From NCBI RefSeq assembly GCF_947253065.1, contig NZ_CAMXWS010000038.1:1-17757 (forward strand): 17,757 nt of DNA. The letters are read 5' to 3'. This document shows, piece by piece, positions 8,301 to 14,143 of the stretch; positions within the stretch are counted from its first letter, which is position 1; every line of letters starts with the position of its first letter. The translations under genes were made by a program, and so were the position numbers. Source of the DNA: an uncultured Corynebacterium sp. Its GTDB lineage: Bacteria > Actinomycetota > Actinomycetes > Mycobacteriales > Mycobacteriaceae. The notes beneath the pieces were generated by a model. That model did no database searches, was not told the origin of the DNA, and saw only the letters and a program-made list of their open reading frames with translations.

Positions 8301-8729
8301 CCAAGCCAAGGACAGTGGGGCGAGATGTGTCGCCATCTGTTCCTGGCCCGCTGCCACGACATCCAATTTCTGGTTATTGCGGAGATTCTCGCAGTTGAAC
8401 GACCACCATCCGAAGGTTGGGAGTGTGTCTTCTTTCCAAACAAAAGACTCCAACTCTGGGGAAAGTAGCGCGCGACCGCTCAAAGGATCAGCGTGGTGGT
8501 CAGCAGGAAACAATTCCGGCCAGTACTGGCCGAATCCATCTTTTCCATTCTGGGCACCATCCAAGCGCAGCAGCTCATACAAGCGTTGAATGATGGCTGT
8601 CTTTCCAACTCCTGAAGCGCCGCGAAGCAAGACAACTGTGGGCCCGTCATAGGTACCTTCTGAAAGCCTTTTCACCCGATTAAACAGGTCGTGAGCAATA
8701 GCTTCGTGATCGCCAAGGAGTTCCGGCAT
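5391..8729 (-). CDS. STAND-type P-loop NTPase with C-terminal TPR array
   Basis: This 1112-residue protein has no confident functional name. It begins almost directly with a STAND/AAA-type NTPase: Walker A GASGVGKT (37-44), Walker B IVVVEDMH (251-258), and a sensor-like strand VLIVGTAWPEG (280-290). A linker follows with the usual pattern LPNSVEQVVESRWNALPEDVRNAL (383-406) and FTDPLLTRHVRKSL (468-481), as in LuxR/AfsR-like signalling ATPases. From about residue 540 to the end come repeated TPR-like helical pairs (for example 550-575, 583-605, 620-640). There is no signal peptide, membrane segment, HTH domain or recognisable nuclease, TIR or protease effector. It stands alone on the minus strand between ssrA and the iron genes. 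Sampled stretches are roughly 45-58% GC, against about 60% or more in neighbouring genes, which suggests transfer. A signalling or phage-sensing role is possible but unproven. The ATG follows AGAGGA at 6 nt, inside a hairpin. Confidence 0.85.
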   Translation of the reverse strand: MPELLGDHEAIAHDLFNRVKRLSEGTYDGPTVVLLRGASGVGKTAIIQRLYELLRLDGAQNGKDGFGQYWPELFPADHHADPLSGRALLSPELESFVWKEDTLPTFGWWSFNCENLRNNQKLDVVAAGQEQMATHLAPLSLAWWDSSGALERTGKVLSQVVTRVRKDLQADAFDSLLEASVDALSLGVPLPATLSSWLTDTLRWFGKRRKDSKNLHRDVDMGEQHLKFKKDAGVELAEAIRSLTAKGLPGIVVVEDMHLMGPNLGSLLATLAVHDQNRPVLIVGTAWPEGTAEGDFQQWHLGMLDQPDSQSRILDVDIPSLQDLSLINLLLRYAPETSADVAAQVVEKLNTPLFLLLWITDPNVAREIKYSGNKILLTDEFRLPNSVEQVVESRWNALPEDVRNALTSAVAGNPSDPTLDILNRFVPTVIAEVMEEIYDSVQENALEAINKARNPIGWCQGSTDVASFTDPLLTRHVRKSLQSLPALKAHAQGLAQQACIQWLDGQRDHLDLPNSTQVDAVVDWYLDFAEEGPPLTTAAVYVYAARRNMRAYEFSEAIECFNSALRVLGSDVSERDQIFVRRQIAECYYAMSEFKDAEAILLEVLPQQIEMDGESHPDTLALKLLQAKLLLRSGDPLEAAPVLNDVTAMLGDYYSDRTVPEEIVGTIYIPTVLLKAEVAFENFRNDEAIEFYDEALAIMSRIYGEDSLDALMLQIKRLRAVYAMDVSSTEAFEQGKTLLAKIQEASGADSPYAIEAEANVLRWGCQTAMIKDVEQKFRDLDTRIPQTRSYATLRTEIYFAAGDVAGFEGRMADAKRWFLACLSVADQHHGVYDPLNLHVRRQLGVVLFNLQQFEEARDVVERLTENARVAVGGDGRATVEAELLLSQIYAHQGRLELAISRLERTRQELAESADPSLRLTRLVESRLGEMISARQPVGFFPLVQMKRGKFVHLSGTRSAEFPPIENQKVVIDQTRRIMDSSPEYVLFHLDTLARASMNLGACYIRDGAPNEAYEALRKAEAYSHEALRQIASGSPKANAQVAQVVARLVGISHNLMLLLMIVERNDQLDEEFVDCRVQALKWLDTFRPGDEAFLGQVNLSFLKEQVDYLLTL

Positions 8730-8735
8730 TTTAGT

Positions 8736-8751
8736 TCCTCTCGCAAGAGGA
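8736..8751 (-). promoter_or_regulatory. Hairpin enclosing the NTPase ribosome-binding site
   Basis: On the minus strand the 5' untranslated region reads TCCTCT (8751-8746), loop TGCG, then AGAGGA (8741-8736), then ACTAAA and the ATG. The six-base arms pair perfectly, and the right arm is the Shine-Dalgarno sequence. Folding in the mRNA would hide the ribosome-binding site, so translation of the NTPase is probably kept low or conditional. The pairing is seen directly; the regulatory effect is inferred. Confidence 0.55.
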
Positions 8752-8865
8752 CACGGCCAACGAACCAGTGGCTCTTTCCACGACAGACAATCTGTGGCTC
8801 AGAACTTAGGTGCAATTGCCATGCCCGCTACCAAGTTCCAGCCCAGTGTAACGGGTCCAAACAGT

Positions 8866-8916
8866 AAAACCCCTCAAGTCCTGTGTCCTAAGTCATAAAA
8901 CACAAGCCTTGAGGGG
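8866..8916 (-). terminator. Rho-independent terminator of ssrA
   Basis: On the minus strand, CCCCTCAAG (8916-8908) pairs perfectly with CTTGAGGGG (8878-8870). An inner TTGTGT/ACACAG pairing extends the stem, and the repeat is followed immediately by TTTT (8869-8866). It lies 9 nt beyond the end of the mature tmRNA. This is the clearest intrinsic terminator in the window. The 130 bases between it and the NTPase ATG hold no gene. Confidence 0.9.
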
Positions 8917-8924
8917 CTGCATTG

Positions 8925-9305
8925 TGGAGATGCCGGGAATTGAACCCGGGTCCTTCGCCACTGCACCAGGGCTTCTCCGTGCGCAGTCCGCACAGAATCT
9001 CTGCTCGGCCCTCCGGATCAGGCGAACATGTCCGGATGACGGGCCCAGTCAGTGAAAGAAGTCCCCTCCAAGCACCTCACTGACACGGTGAGAGGGCAAG
9101 CTCCCTAGTCGATGCCAGGGTCCGGGGCGGGAGCAAGCCCGGCCTGACAGACACGCGGTCGCTACTTAGGCAGCGAGGGCGTAGTCACGCTGAGAGTTCT
9201 TCTCTGCGTTTATAAAGTGCTGCGACGCTTCAAATCGGTGGTCTCCAGCCTGCACCGGCACGCTTCCCCTGGTTTAGTCAGCGAAGTCGAAACCAAGTCA
9301 TCCCC
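8925..9305 (-). ncRNA. ssrA: Transfer-messenger RNA (tmRNA)
   Basis: This is the one-piece tmRNA that, with SmpB, rescues stalled ribosomes and tags unfinished proteins. The 5' end GGGGATG (9305-9299) pairs with CATCTCC (8932-8926) to form the seven-pair acceptor stem. The T arm is GGACCCGGGTTCAATTCCCGG near the 3' end. The discriminator A is at 8925, and the next bases are CAA, so CCA is not encoded and must be added. The tag reading frame lies at 9207-9166. Length is about 381 nt, normal for a bacterial tmRNA. Its partner smpB lies upstream on the same strand, separated by one dehydrogenase gene. The 3' end faces the low-GC NTPase gene; ssrA 3' ends are frequent integration sites. Confidence 0.96.
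9166..9207 (-). other. tmRNA proteolysis-tag reading frame
   Basis: On the minus strand the resume codon GCA (9207-9205) follows TATAAAC and opens 13 codons ending in TAA: AEKNSQRDYALAA. With the alanine carried by the charged tmRNA this gives a 14-residue tag. The C-terminal YALAA is the conserved degron recognised by ClpXP-type proteases, and QRDYALAA is typical of corynebacteria. Confidence 0.92.
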
Positions 9306-9312
9306 TTCGCGT

Positions 9313-9344
9313 CCTGCGGCGGGAACATGCATTGCAACCGCAGG
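9313..9344 (-). repeat. Inverted repeat in the ssrA precursor leader
   Basis: CCTGCGG (9313-9319) and CCGCAGG (9338-9344) are perfect 7-bp inverted arms around an 18-nt loop. The element begins within a base or so of the predicted ssrA start and ends 7 nt before the mature 5' end. It could be a precursor hairpin guiding 5' maturation, or a protein-binding site. No function is established. Confidence 0.5.
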
Positions 9345-9351
9345 AAGAATA

Positions 9352-9381
9352 ACACTACCGCTGTTCAACGGCGCACGTCAA
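9352..9381 (-). promoter_or_regulatory. Candidate ssrA promoter
   Basis: On the minus strand TTGACG (9381-9376) is followed after 18 bp by TAGTGT (9357-9352). The -35 overlaps the stop codon of the dehydrogenase gene. A start near 9345 would give a 40-nt leader removed during tmRNA maturation. The -10 is only moderate, so this is tentative; read-through from smpB is also possible. Confidence 0.4.
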
Positions 9382-10025
9382 GCAGGTGCGACGCGCAGAA
9401 ACTCAACGACAGTATCCGGATCAACATCCACGGCGAGGCGGACAGCACGCGCAACATTGACTGGGTCCATCTTCGGGCGGTCACCGTGCTTTGGGTCGGT
9501 GAGCATGTCAGTGTCAGTGCGACCCGGGTGGATCGAGGTCACGCGGATGCGTCCCTTTTCCTCTAGGCGGAGCGCATCGGTGAACCCGCGCAGTGCGAAT
9601 TTGGATGCACAGTACGCAGTGTTTTCTTCGACACCGTGGAAGCCAGCGCCGGAGTTGATGGTGATGAGTAGTCCACGCGAACGTCGTAAAGCGGGCAAAA
9701 GCTCGCGTGTGAGCGTGACGGGCGCGAGCACGTTGATGTCCATCGTGTCCCGCCACTGCTGCGCGTCGAGCTCATCAAAAGGCGCCTTGTGCAGCACGCC
9801 TGCAGCGTGAACCACGACATCGACATTCTCGATCTTGCGCGCGGCCTCGACGATCGCCTGCTCATCGCGCAGGTCGACCTCGAATGGTTCAGCGCTGGGC
9901 AGCTTGTCCACGACTTCGCTCGCATCCCGCGATGCGCCGACCAAAATGTGGTGGTCTTTGCCCAATTCCTCGGCAATCGCACGACCGATTCCCCGCGATG
10001 CGCCAGTGATGAGGACAGTTTTCAT
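9378..10025 (-). CDS. Short-chain dehydrogenase/reductase (SDR)
   Basis: This 215-residue classical SDR is an NAD(P)-dependent oxidoreductase of unknown substrate. The Rossmann cofactor motif TGASRGIG lies at residues 7-14, the structural HAAG at 73-76, and the catalytic residues are S125, Y138 and K142 (YCASK). R11 in the glycine motif slightly favours NADP. At 215 residues it is short for the family (usually about 250), with little beyond the core after HPGRTDTDM. Its ATG overlaps the smpB stop (ATGA), so it is translationally coupled to smpB. Its last codons overlap the candidate ssrA promoter, placing it between the two trans-translation genes. Whether it has any role in that process is unknown. 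Confidence 0.88.
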   Translation of the reverse strand: MKTVLITGASRGIGRAIAEELGKDHHILVGASRDASEVVDKLPSAEPFEVDLRDEQAIVEAARKIENVDVVVHAAGVLHKAPFDELDAQQWRDTMDINVLAPVTLTRELLPALRRSRGLLITINSGAGFHGVEENTAYCASKFALRGFTDALRLEEKGRIRVTSIHPGRTDTDMLTDPKHGDRPKMDPVNVARAVRLAVDVDPDTVVEFLRVAPA

Positions 10026-10510
10026 GCCTTGATCCCCTTGAATTTGCGACCAAGTTCACGCGCGATCTCGCGGTCCTCGGTGCGTTTCTTGATGTCTTGG
10101 CGTCGATCGTAGTCCTGCTTACCTTGCGCCAGGCCGAGTTCGACCTTGACCAGGCCATCTTTGAGGTACAGCTTCAGCGGCACAAGCGTGCGGTTGCCAT
10201 CGCGCACCTTGCCCGCGAGCGTGTCGATCTCGCGCCGGTGCAGTAGCAGCTTGCGGGTGCGACGCGGCGAGTGGTTCGTCCACGACCCCATCGAATACTC
10301 CGGGATGTGGAGGTTACGCAGGAAGACCTCGCCGTCGTCGATCGTGGCATATGCCTCGACGAGCGAGGCCTTGCCGTCGCGCAAGGACTTGATCTCGGTT
10401 CCCTGCAGGACCACACCTGCTTCATAGGTATCCAGGATGGTGTAGTCATGGCGAGCTTTGCGGTTGGACGCGATGACGCCTGGTCCATCCTTTTTCTTTT
10501 TCTTCGCCAC
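10022..10510 (-). CDS. smpB: SsrA-binding protein
   Basis: This 162-residue protein binds tmRNA and places it in the A site of stalled ribosomes. Family hallmarks are NRKARHDYTILDTYEAGVVL, the GTEIKSLRDGKASL segment, the core HIPEYSMGSWTNHSPRRTRKLLL, and a basic C-terminal tail ending IARELGRKFKGIKA that helps decode the empty mRNA channel. The start is GTG (GTGGCGAAG), preceded by a strong AGGAGG at 8 nt; this Shine-Dalgarno overlaps the end of the ftsX stop region. The lysine-rich start MAKKKKKD is common. It follows ftsX by 12 nt and is coupled to the dehydrogenase downstream. The length is normal. Confidence 0.97.
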   Translation of the reverse strand: MAKKKKKDGPGVIASNRKARHDYTILDTYEAGVVLQGTEIKSLRDGKASLVEAYATIDDGEVFLRNLHIPEYSMGSWTNHSPRRTRKLLLHRREIDTLAGKVRDGNRTLVPLKLYLKDGLVKVELGLAQGKQDYDRRQDIKKRTEDREIARELGRKFKGIKA

Positions 10511-10522
10511 GAACTAAACCTC

Positions 10523-11425
10523 CTATTTACGCACGTAGGAGCGCAACGCTACCTGAGCGACCAGGCCTGCTGCAACAAGCGCAACCAGGCCGACCAATGG
10601 CATCACGGTCCACACGGCACTGTCCGGAAGCTTGGCAATCAGCAGATTCTCGTACACACCGAACAGCATCGGATCAACGATCTGCGATTTAATCGCCCAC
10701 ACGCCCACCGTGGCGATCACACCGCCGACGAATACAGAGATGAGCGCCTCAAGAATGAACGGCGCCTGTGTGAACCAGCGGGTCGCGCCCACCATGCGCA
10801 TGATCCCGATTTCCTCGCGGCGACTGTACGCAGCCAGCTGCACCATATTCGCAATCAGGAACATCGCGGCCAGCGCCTGAGCCGCAGCAATAATAAAGGT
10901 CGCATTACGGAACGAGTCGAGCGAATCAGCCACGCCACGAACATCACTTGCCTGGTCAGCCACGTAAGCGACCTGCGGCAGATCACGGACCGCGTCGATC
11001 GGCTCGGTATTCGTCGGATCCTCCAGACGCACGTGCAGCGCCGCCGGCATCGAATCCTTCGAGGTCTCCTCCACCAGCACCGGATCCGATTCCTGGAACA
11101 GCTCCACGAAGCGCTCGTACGACTGCTCGCGGTTACGGAAGGTCACGGACTCGACGCGGTCATCCGCCTGCAGCGTGTCGCGCACCTCTGCACAGCTTGT
11201 CGACGAACAATCCTTGTCCCCCGCCGACACTTCCTCGTCCAGCTCCACCATCACCTCAACACGGTCGAGGTACAGGTCCTTGGTGTCGCTAGTCACCTTG
11301 GACATCAAAATGCCCGCACCCACCAGCGCCAACGACAGCGCAGTGGTGATGATCAGCGCAATCGTCATGGTGAGGTTGCGTCCCAGACCACGGAAGCCCT
11401 CACGGAAAATGAAATTCCAGTTCAT
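10523..11425 (-). CDS. ftsX: Cell division ABC transporter-like permease FtsX
   Basis: This 300-residue membrane partner of FtsE transmits ATP-driven changes to peptidoglycan hydrolases at the division site. It shows the FtsX plan: a first membrane segment at about residues 20-40 (TIALIITTALSLALVGAGIL), a large extracellular domain (about 45-165) with a cysteine pair in DCSSTSC, and three more membrane segments near 175-195, 225-250 and 275-295. The motif REEIGIMRMVGATRWF is the cytoplasmic coupling region typical of FtsX/MacB-like proteins. It starts 2 nt after the ftsE stop. The length matches actinobacterial FtsX. Confidence 0.95.
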   Translation of the reverse strand: MNWNFIFREGFRGLGRNLTMTIALIITTALSLALVGAGILMSKVTSDTKDLYLDRVEVMVELDEEVSAGDKDCSSTSCAEVRDTLQADDRVESVTFRNREQSYERFVELFQESDPVLVEETSKDSMPAALHVRLEDPTNTEPIDAVRDLPQVAYVADQASDVRGVADSLDSFRNATFIIAAAQALAAMFLIANMVQLAAYSRREEIGIMRMVGATRWFTQAPFILEALISVFVGGVIATVGVWAIKSQIVDPMLFGVYENLLIAKLPDSAVWTVMPLVGLVALVAAGLVAQVALRSYVRK

Positions 11426-11427
11426 AG

Positions 11428-12129
11428 TTATGCCCCCACTGTTCCGTACACGCCATGGCTGTCATCACGGACCAATTTGCCCAGGTGCAGCTCAATCACG
11501 CGCTGACGCATATCGTTGACCGCACGCGCATTGTGCGTGGACATGACAACTGTCGTGCCCATGCGGTTAATGCGGGCAAGCAGCGCCATGATGTCGTCCG
11601 CGGTGGACGGGTCAAGGTTGCCGGTCGGCTCGTCGGCAAGCAAAAGATGCGGTCGGTCCACGAACGCACGCGCAATAGCCACCCGCTGCTGCTCGCCGCC
11701 GGACAGCTCATTCGGCATCCGGTTCGCCTTCGCATCCAGCCCCACGATTTCCAACGCTTCAGGCACAAGCTTCTTGATCTTCGCCTTCGGCTTACCAATC
11801 ACCTCCAGCGCGAACGCCACATTGTCGTACACGTTCAACTTCGGCAGCAGCCGGAAGTCCTGGAAGACGTAGCCAATGGACTGGCGGAGCTTGTTCACCT
11901 CCTTGCCCTTCAACGCATTCACGTGGAAGTCATCGAAGTAGATATCACCGCTTGTCACGTTTTCCTCACGGATAAGCAGCTCCAAAAACGACGACTTGCC
12001 CGAGCCCGACGGGCCGATCAAGAAAACAAATTCGCCGTTTTCAATCGTCAGCGAAATGTCATCGAGAGCCGGCCGCGTCGATGTCGGGTAGACCTTTGTC
12101 ACATTCGAGAAAGTGATCACATGCGCCAC
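11428..12129 (-). CDS. ftsE: Cell division ATP-binding protein FtsE
   Basis: This ABC-type ATPase works with FtsX at the septum. Walker A GPSGSGKS is at residues 39-46, with signature LSGGEQQRVAIARA, Walker B LLLADEPTGNLD and switch histidine in MSTHN. Two GTG starts are possible: 12129 (233 residues, MAHVITF) and 12120 (230 residues, MITFSNVTKVY). The shorter form fits the usual N terminus of FtsE better, but neither has a clear Shine-Dalgarno, so the choice is open. The 54-bp gap from prfB contains a short palindrome (TAGGAAATCCTA, 12151-12162) and a possible weak promoter. Confidence 0.95.
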   Translation of the reverse strand: MAHVITFSNVTKVYPTSTRPALDDISLTIENGEFVFLIGPSGSGKSSFLELLIREENVTSGDIYFDDFHVNALKGKEVNKLRQSIGYVFQDFRLLPKLNVYDNVAFALEVIGKPKAKIKKLVPEALEIVGLDAKANRMPNELSGGEQQRVAIARAFVDRPHLLLADEPTGNLDPSTADDIMALLARINRMGTTVVMSTHNARAVNDMRQRVIELHLGKLVRDDSHGVYGTVGA

Positions 12130-12183
12130 TCTAGTGACAGCATTTGCATGTAGGAAATCCTATTCCACAAAATCGCAGGTGAG

Positions 12184-13290
12184 TTAGGATCCTTCGCCCT
12201 GCTGCTCCGCCATACGCCAGCGGATGCCTGACTCCAAGAACCCATCGATATCGCCGTCGAGGACCTTCTGCGGGTCGCCGACTTCGTAGTTGGTGCGCAG
12301 GTCTTTGACCATTTGGTAGGGGTGCAGGACGTAGGAGCGCATCTGATTGCCCCAGCTTGCGTTACCGCCGGCACCGAGGGCGTCGAGCTCTGCCTTTTCT
12401 TCCTGGCGCTTGAGCTCAAGCAACTTGGACTGCAGAACGTTCATGGCGGAAGCCTTGTTCTGGATCTGTGACTTCTCGTTCTGACAGGTCACCACGATGC
12501 TGGTAGGTACGTGGGTGATGCGCACTGCTGAGTCGGTGGTGTTCACGGACTGACCACCGGGACCGGAAGAGCGGTAGACGTCGACGCGAATATCGGAGTC
12601 CGGGATATCGATGTGGTCGGTCTGCTCCACCACAGGCAGGACCTCCACCTCGGCGAATGAAGTCTGGCGGCGGCCCTGGTTATCAAACGGCGAGATACGC
12701 ACCAGACGGTGCGCTCCCTGCTCGACGGAGAGCTGGCCGTACATGTACTCTCCGTGAACGACGAAAGTCGCGGATTTGATACCGGCTTCTTCGGCATAAG
12801 AGATGTCGTATACATCCACCTTGTGGCCGCTCTTTTCAGCCCAGCGGGTGTACATACGCATGAGCATCTCAGCCCAATCGGCAGCATCGACACCGCCGGC
12901 ACCAGAGCGGATGTGCACCACGGCCTCACGCTCGTCGTATTCGCCTGAGAGCATCGTGGTCACTTCCAAAGAAGAGATCTGGGATTCCAGGTCAGCCAAC
13001 TCATCGTCGGCAAGCGACGCGTCGCCCTCCTCTTCCGCAAGTTCATACATGACCGGCAGATCCTCGAGCCTTTGGCGAAGGCTCTTGACCTTGCGCAGGC
13101 GGGCCTGGACGTTGGACAGCTCCGTGGTCACCTTCTGCGCGTGGTCAGGATCGTCCCACAGGCTGGGGTCGGCGGCTTGTTGTTCCAGTTCACGGGCTCG
13201 CGAATCCATTTCGTCCAAATCCATGACCGTCTCGATGGTGGTCAATGTGGAATCGAGGGACTGGATCCGGTTGCTGGTCTCTGGCTGCAT
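12184..13290 (-). CDS. prfB: Peptide chain release factor 2
   Basis: This 368-residue protein reads UAA and UGA stop codons and triggers peptide release. The anticodon-like tripeptide SPF is at residues 200-202, which identifies RF2 rather than RF1. The catalytic GGQ is at 245-247 in SSGPGGQSVNTTDSAVR. The N-terminal helical domain is intact and the reading frame is continuous, so the autoregulatory +1 frameshift of many prfB genes is absent here. The ATG at 13290 lies only 29 bp from the divergent phosphatase ATG. No Shine-Dalgarno is visible; a TAGACT hexamer ends 8 nt before the ATG, suggesting a leaderless transcript. ftsE follows on the same strand. Confidence 0.96.
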   Translation of the reverse strand: MQPETSNRIQSLDSTLTTIETVMDLDEMDSRARELEQQAADPSLWDDPDHAQKVTTELSNVQARLRKVKSLRQRLEDLPVMYELAEEEGDASLADDELADLESQISSLEVTTMLSGEYDEREAVVHIRSGAGGVDAADWAEMLMRMYTRWAEKSGHKVDVYDISYAEEAGIKSATFVVHGEYMYGQLSVEQGAHRLVRISPFDNQGRRQTSFAEVEVLPVVEQTDHIDIPDSDIRVDVYRSSGPGGQSVNTTDSAVRITHVPTSIVVTCQNEKSQIQNKASAMNVLQSKLLELKRQEEKAELDALGAGGNASWGNQMRSYVLHPYQMVKDLRTNYEVGDPQKVLDGDIDGFLESGIRWRMAEQQGEGS

Positions 13291-13294
13291 AGGT

Positions 13295-13315
13295 GCGCAG
13301 TCTAGTAGACAGCGC
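13295..13315. promoter_or_regulatory. Symmetric divergent promoter/dyad between prfB and the phosphatase gene
   Basis: The 29-bp intergenic region contains a 21-bp dyad with arms of ten bases around a central G (13305) and a single mismatched pair. The core is GTCTA-G-TAGAC. On the minus strand TAGACT (13304-13299) stands 8 nt before the prfB ATG. On the plus strand TAGACA (13306-13311) stands exactly 8 nt before the ATG at 13320. Both hexamers are at leaderless -10 distance. Promoter activity is inferred from position and partial match to TANANT. Confidence 0.5.
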
Positions 13316-13319
13316 CATA

Positions 13320-14132
13320 ATGGCGTTTGTGTCTACCGCAGCTTTCATTGAATCCCACCGCAATGCCACCGATGCCGAGCTCGCCCGTGCGCTCGTCGAG
13401 ACCGCCGGCGGCCTCGCCTTGAGCATGCGCGACGAGGGACTGGAAACAGGTCAGAAGACGTCCGTGTCCGACGTGGTCACCAACGCTGACACGGCAGCCG
13501 AGGAGTTCGTTGCCGAAACTCTCCAAGCCCTGCGCCCCGACGACGGGATCGTGGGTGAGGAGGGTGCGGCGAAGGCGTCGATAAGCGGTCGGACCTGGGT
13601 CATTGACCCGGTCGATGGCACCTACAACTTCGCCTCCGGTTCGGATTATTTCTGCTCAGCCGTCGCGCTCGTCGAGGGCGACGTACGCGATCCCGAGCGC
13701 ATTCTTGTCAGCGCGATCCACCGCCCGGCGCTCGCGACCACATGGATCGCGGACCACGGCACGGCGACACGGAACGGCCGCGAGCTAGACAAGCTTGTCG
13801 ACGCCCCACTGCCCCACCTGGCGCTCGCCACCTACCTCCACCCCACGTCGATGAAGCGTGATGGTGTCCGCGAAGCCTGGCTGCGCGCAGCAAATCAAGC
13901 GGCGACCGTGCGCATGTTCGGCGCGGGCTCGATCGATCTCGCTACCGTCGCGTCTGGCGGAATCGGCGGATGGCTGCAACATTCCGTCGCTGACTGGGAT
14001 TGGCTCCCGGGCAAAGCCCTCATCGAAGCTGCTGGCGGCAAGGCCATCAAGGTCGATGCCGGCGGGGTGACCTGGTGCGTGGCAGGAAATGAGCAGCTCG
14101 TTGACGAGGTGGCGGACCTCCTCGCTGGCTAA
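13320..14132 (+). CDS. Inositol monophosphatase family protein
   Basis: This 270-residue Mg-dependent phosphatase belongs to the IMPase/HisN/CysQ superfamily. Metal-binding residues are visible: GEEG (E80, E81), the signature WVIDPVDGTYNF (D96, D99) and the C-terminal WD pair (W226-D227). The substrate cannot be assigned; histidinol phosphate, inositol phosphate and nucleotide phosphates are all possible. I chose the ATG at 13320 rather than the in-frame GTG at 13293, because that GTG lies almost on the prfB start and would give nine unconserved residues. There is no Shine-Dalgarno; a -10-like TAGACA ends 8 nt upstream, consistent with a leaderless mRNA. The hisN start follows 11 nt after the stop, so the two genes probably form a unit. 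Confidence 0.88.
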   Translation: MAFVSTAAFIESHRNATDAELARALVETAGGLALSMRDEGLETGQKTSVSDVVTNADTAAEEFVAETLQALRPDDGIVGEEGAAKASISGRTWVIDPVDGTYNFASGSDYFCSAVALVEGDVRDPERILVSAIHRPALATTWIADHGTATRNGRELDKLVDAPLPHLALATYLHPTSMKRDGVREAWLRAANQAATVRMFGAGSIDLATVASGGIGGWLQHSVADWDWLPGKALIEAAGGKAIKVDAGGVTWCVAGNEQLVDEVADLLAG

Positions 14133-14143
14133 GCTTGAAAAGC

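Noticed and set aside
5262..8960. Duplicate of the ssrA 3' end as an attachment site flanking the NTPase gene
   Set aside because: No repeat of GGAGATGCCGGGAATTG or a close variant was found near 5262-5400, and no integrase gene is present, so a mobile element is not annotated.
10271..11506. Long plus-strand open frame of 411 codons
   Set aside because: It is antisense across smpB, ftsX and the end of ftsE, all of which are well supported; composition is that of a high-GC shadow frame.
12184..13290. Programmed +1 frameshift in prfB
   Set aside because: The frame is continuous from ATG to stop, with no early in-frame UGA, so the gene does not use the frameshift.
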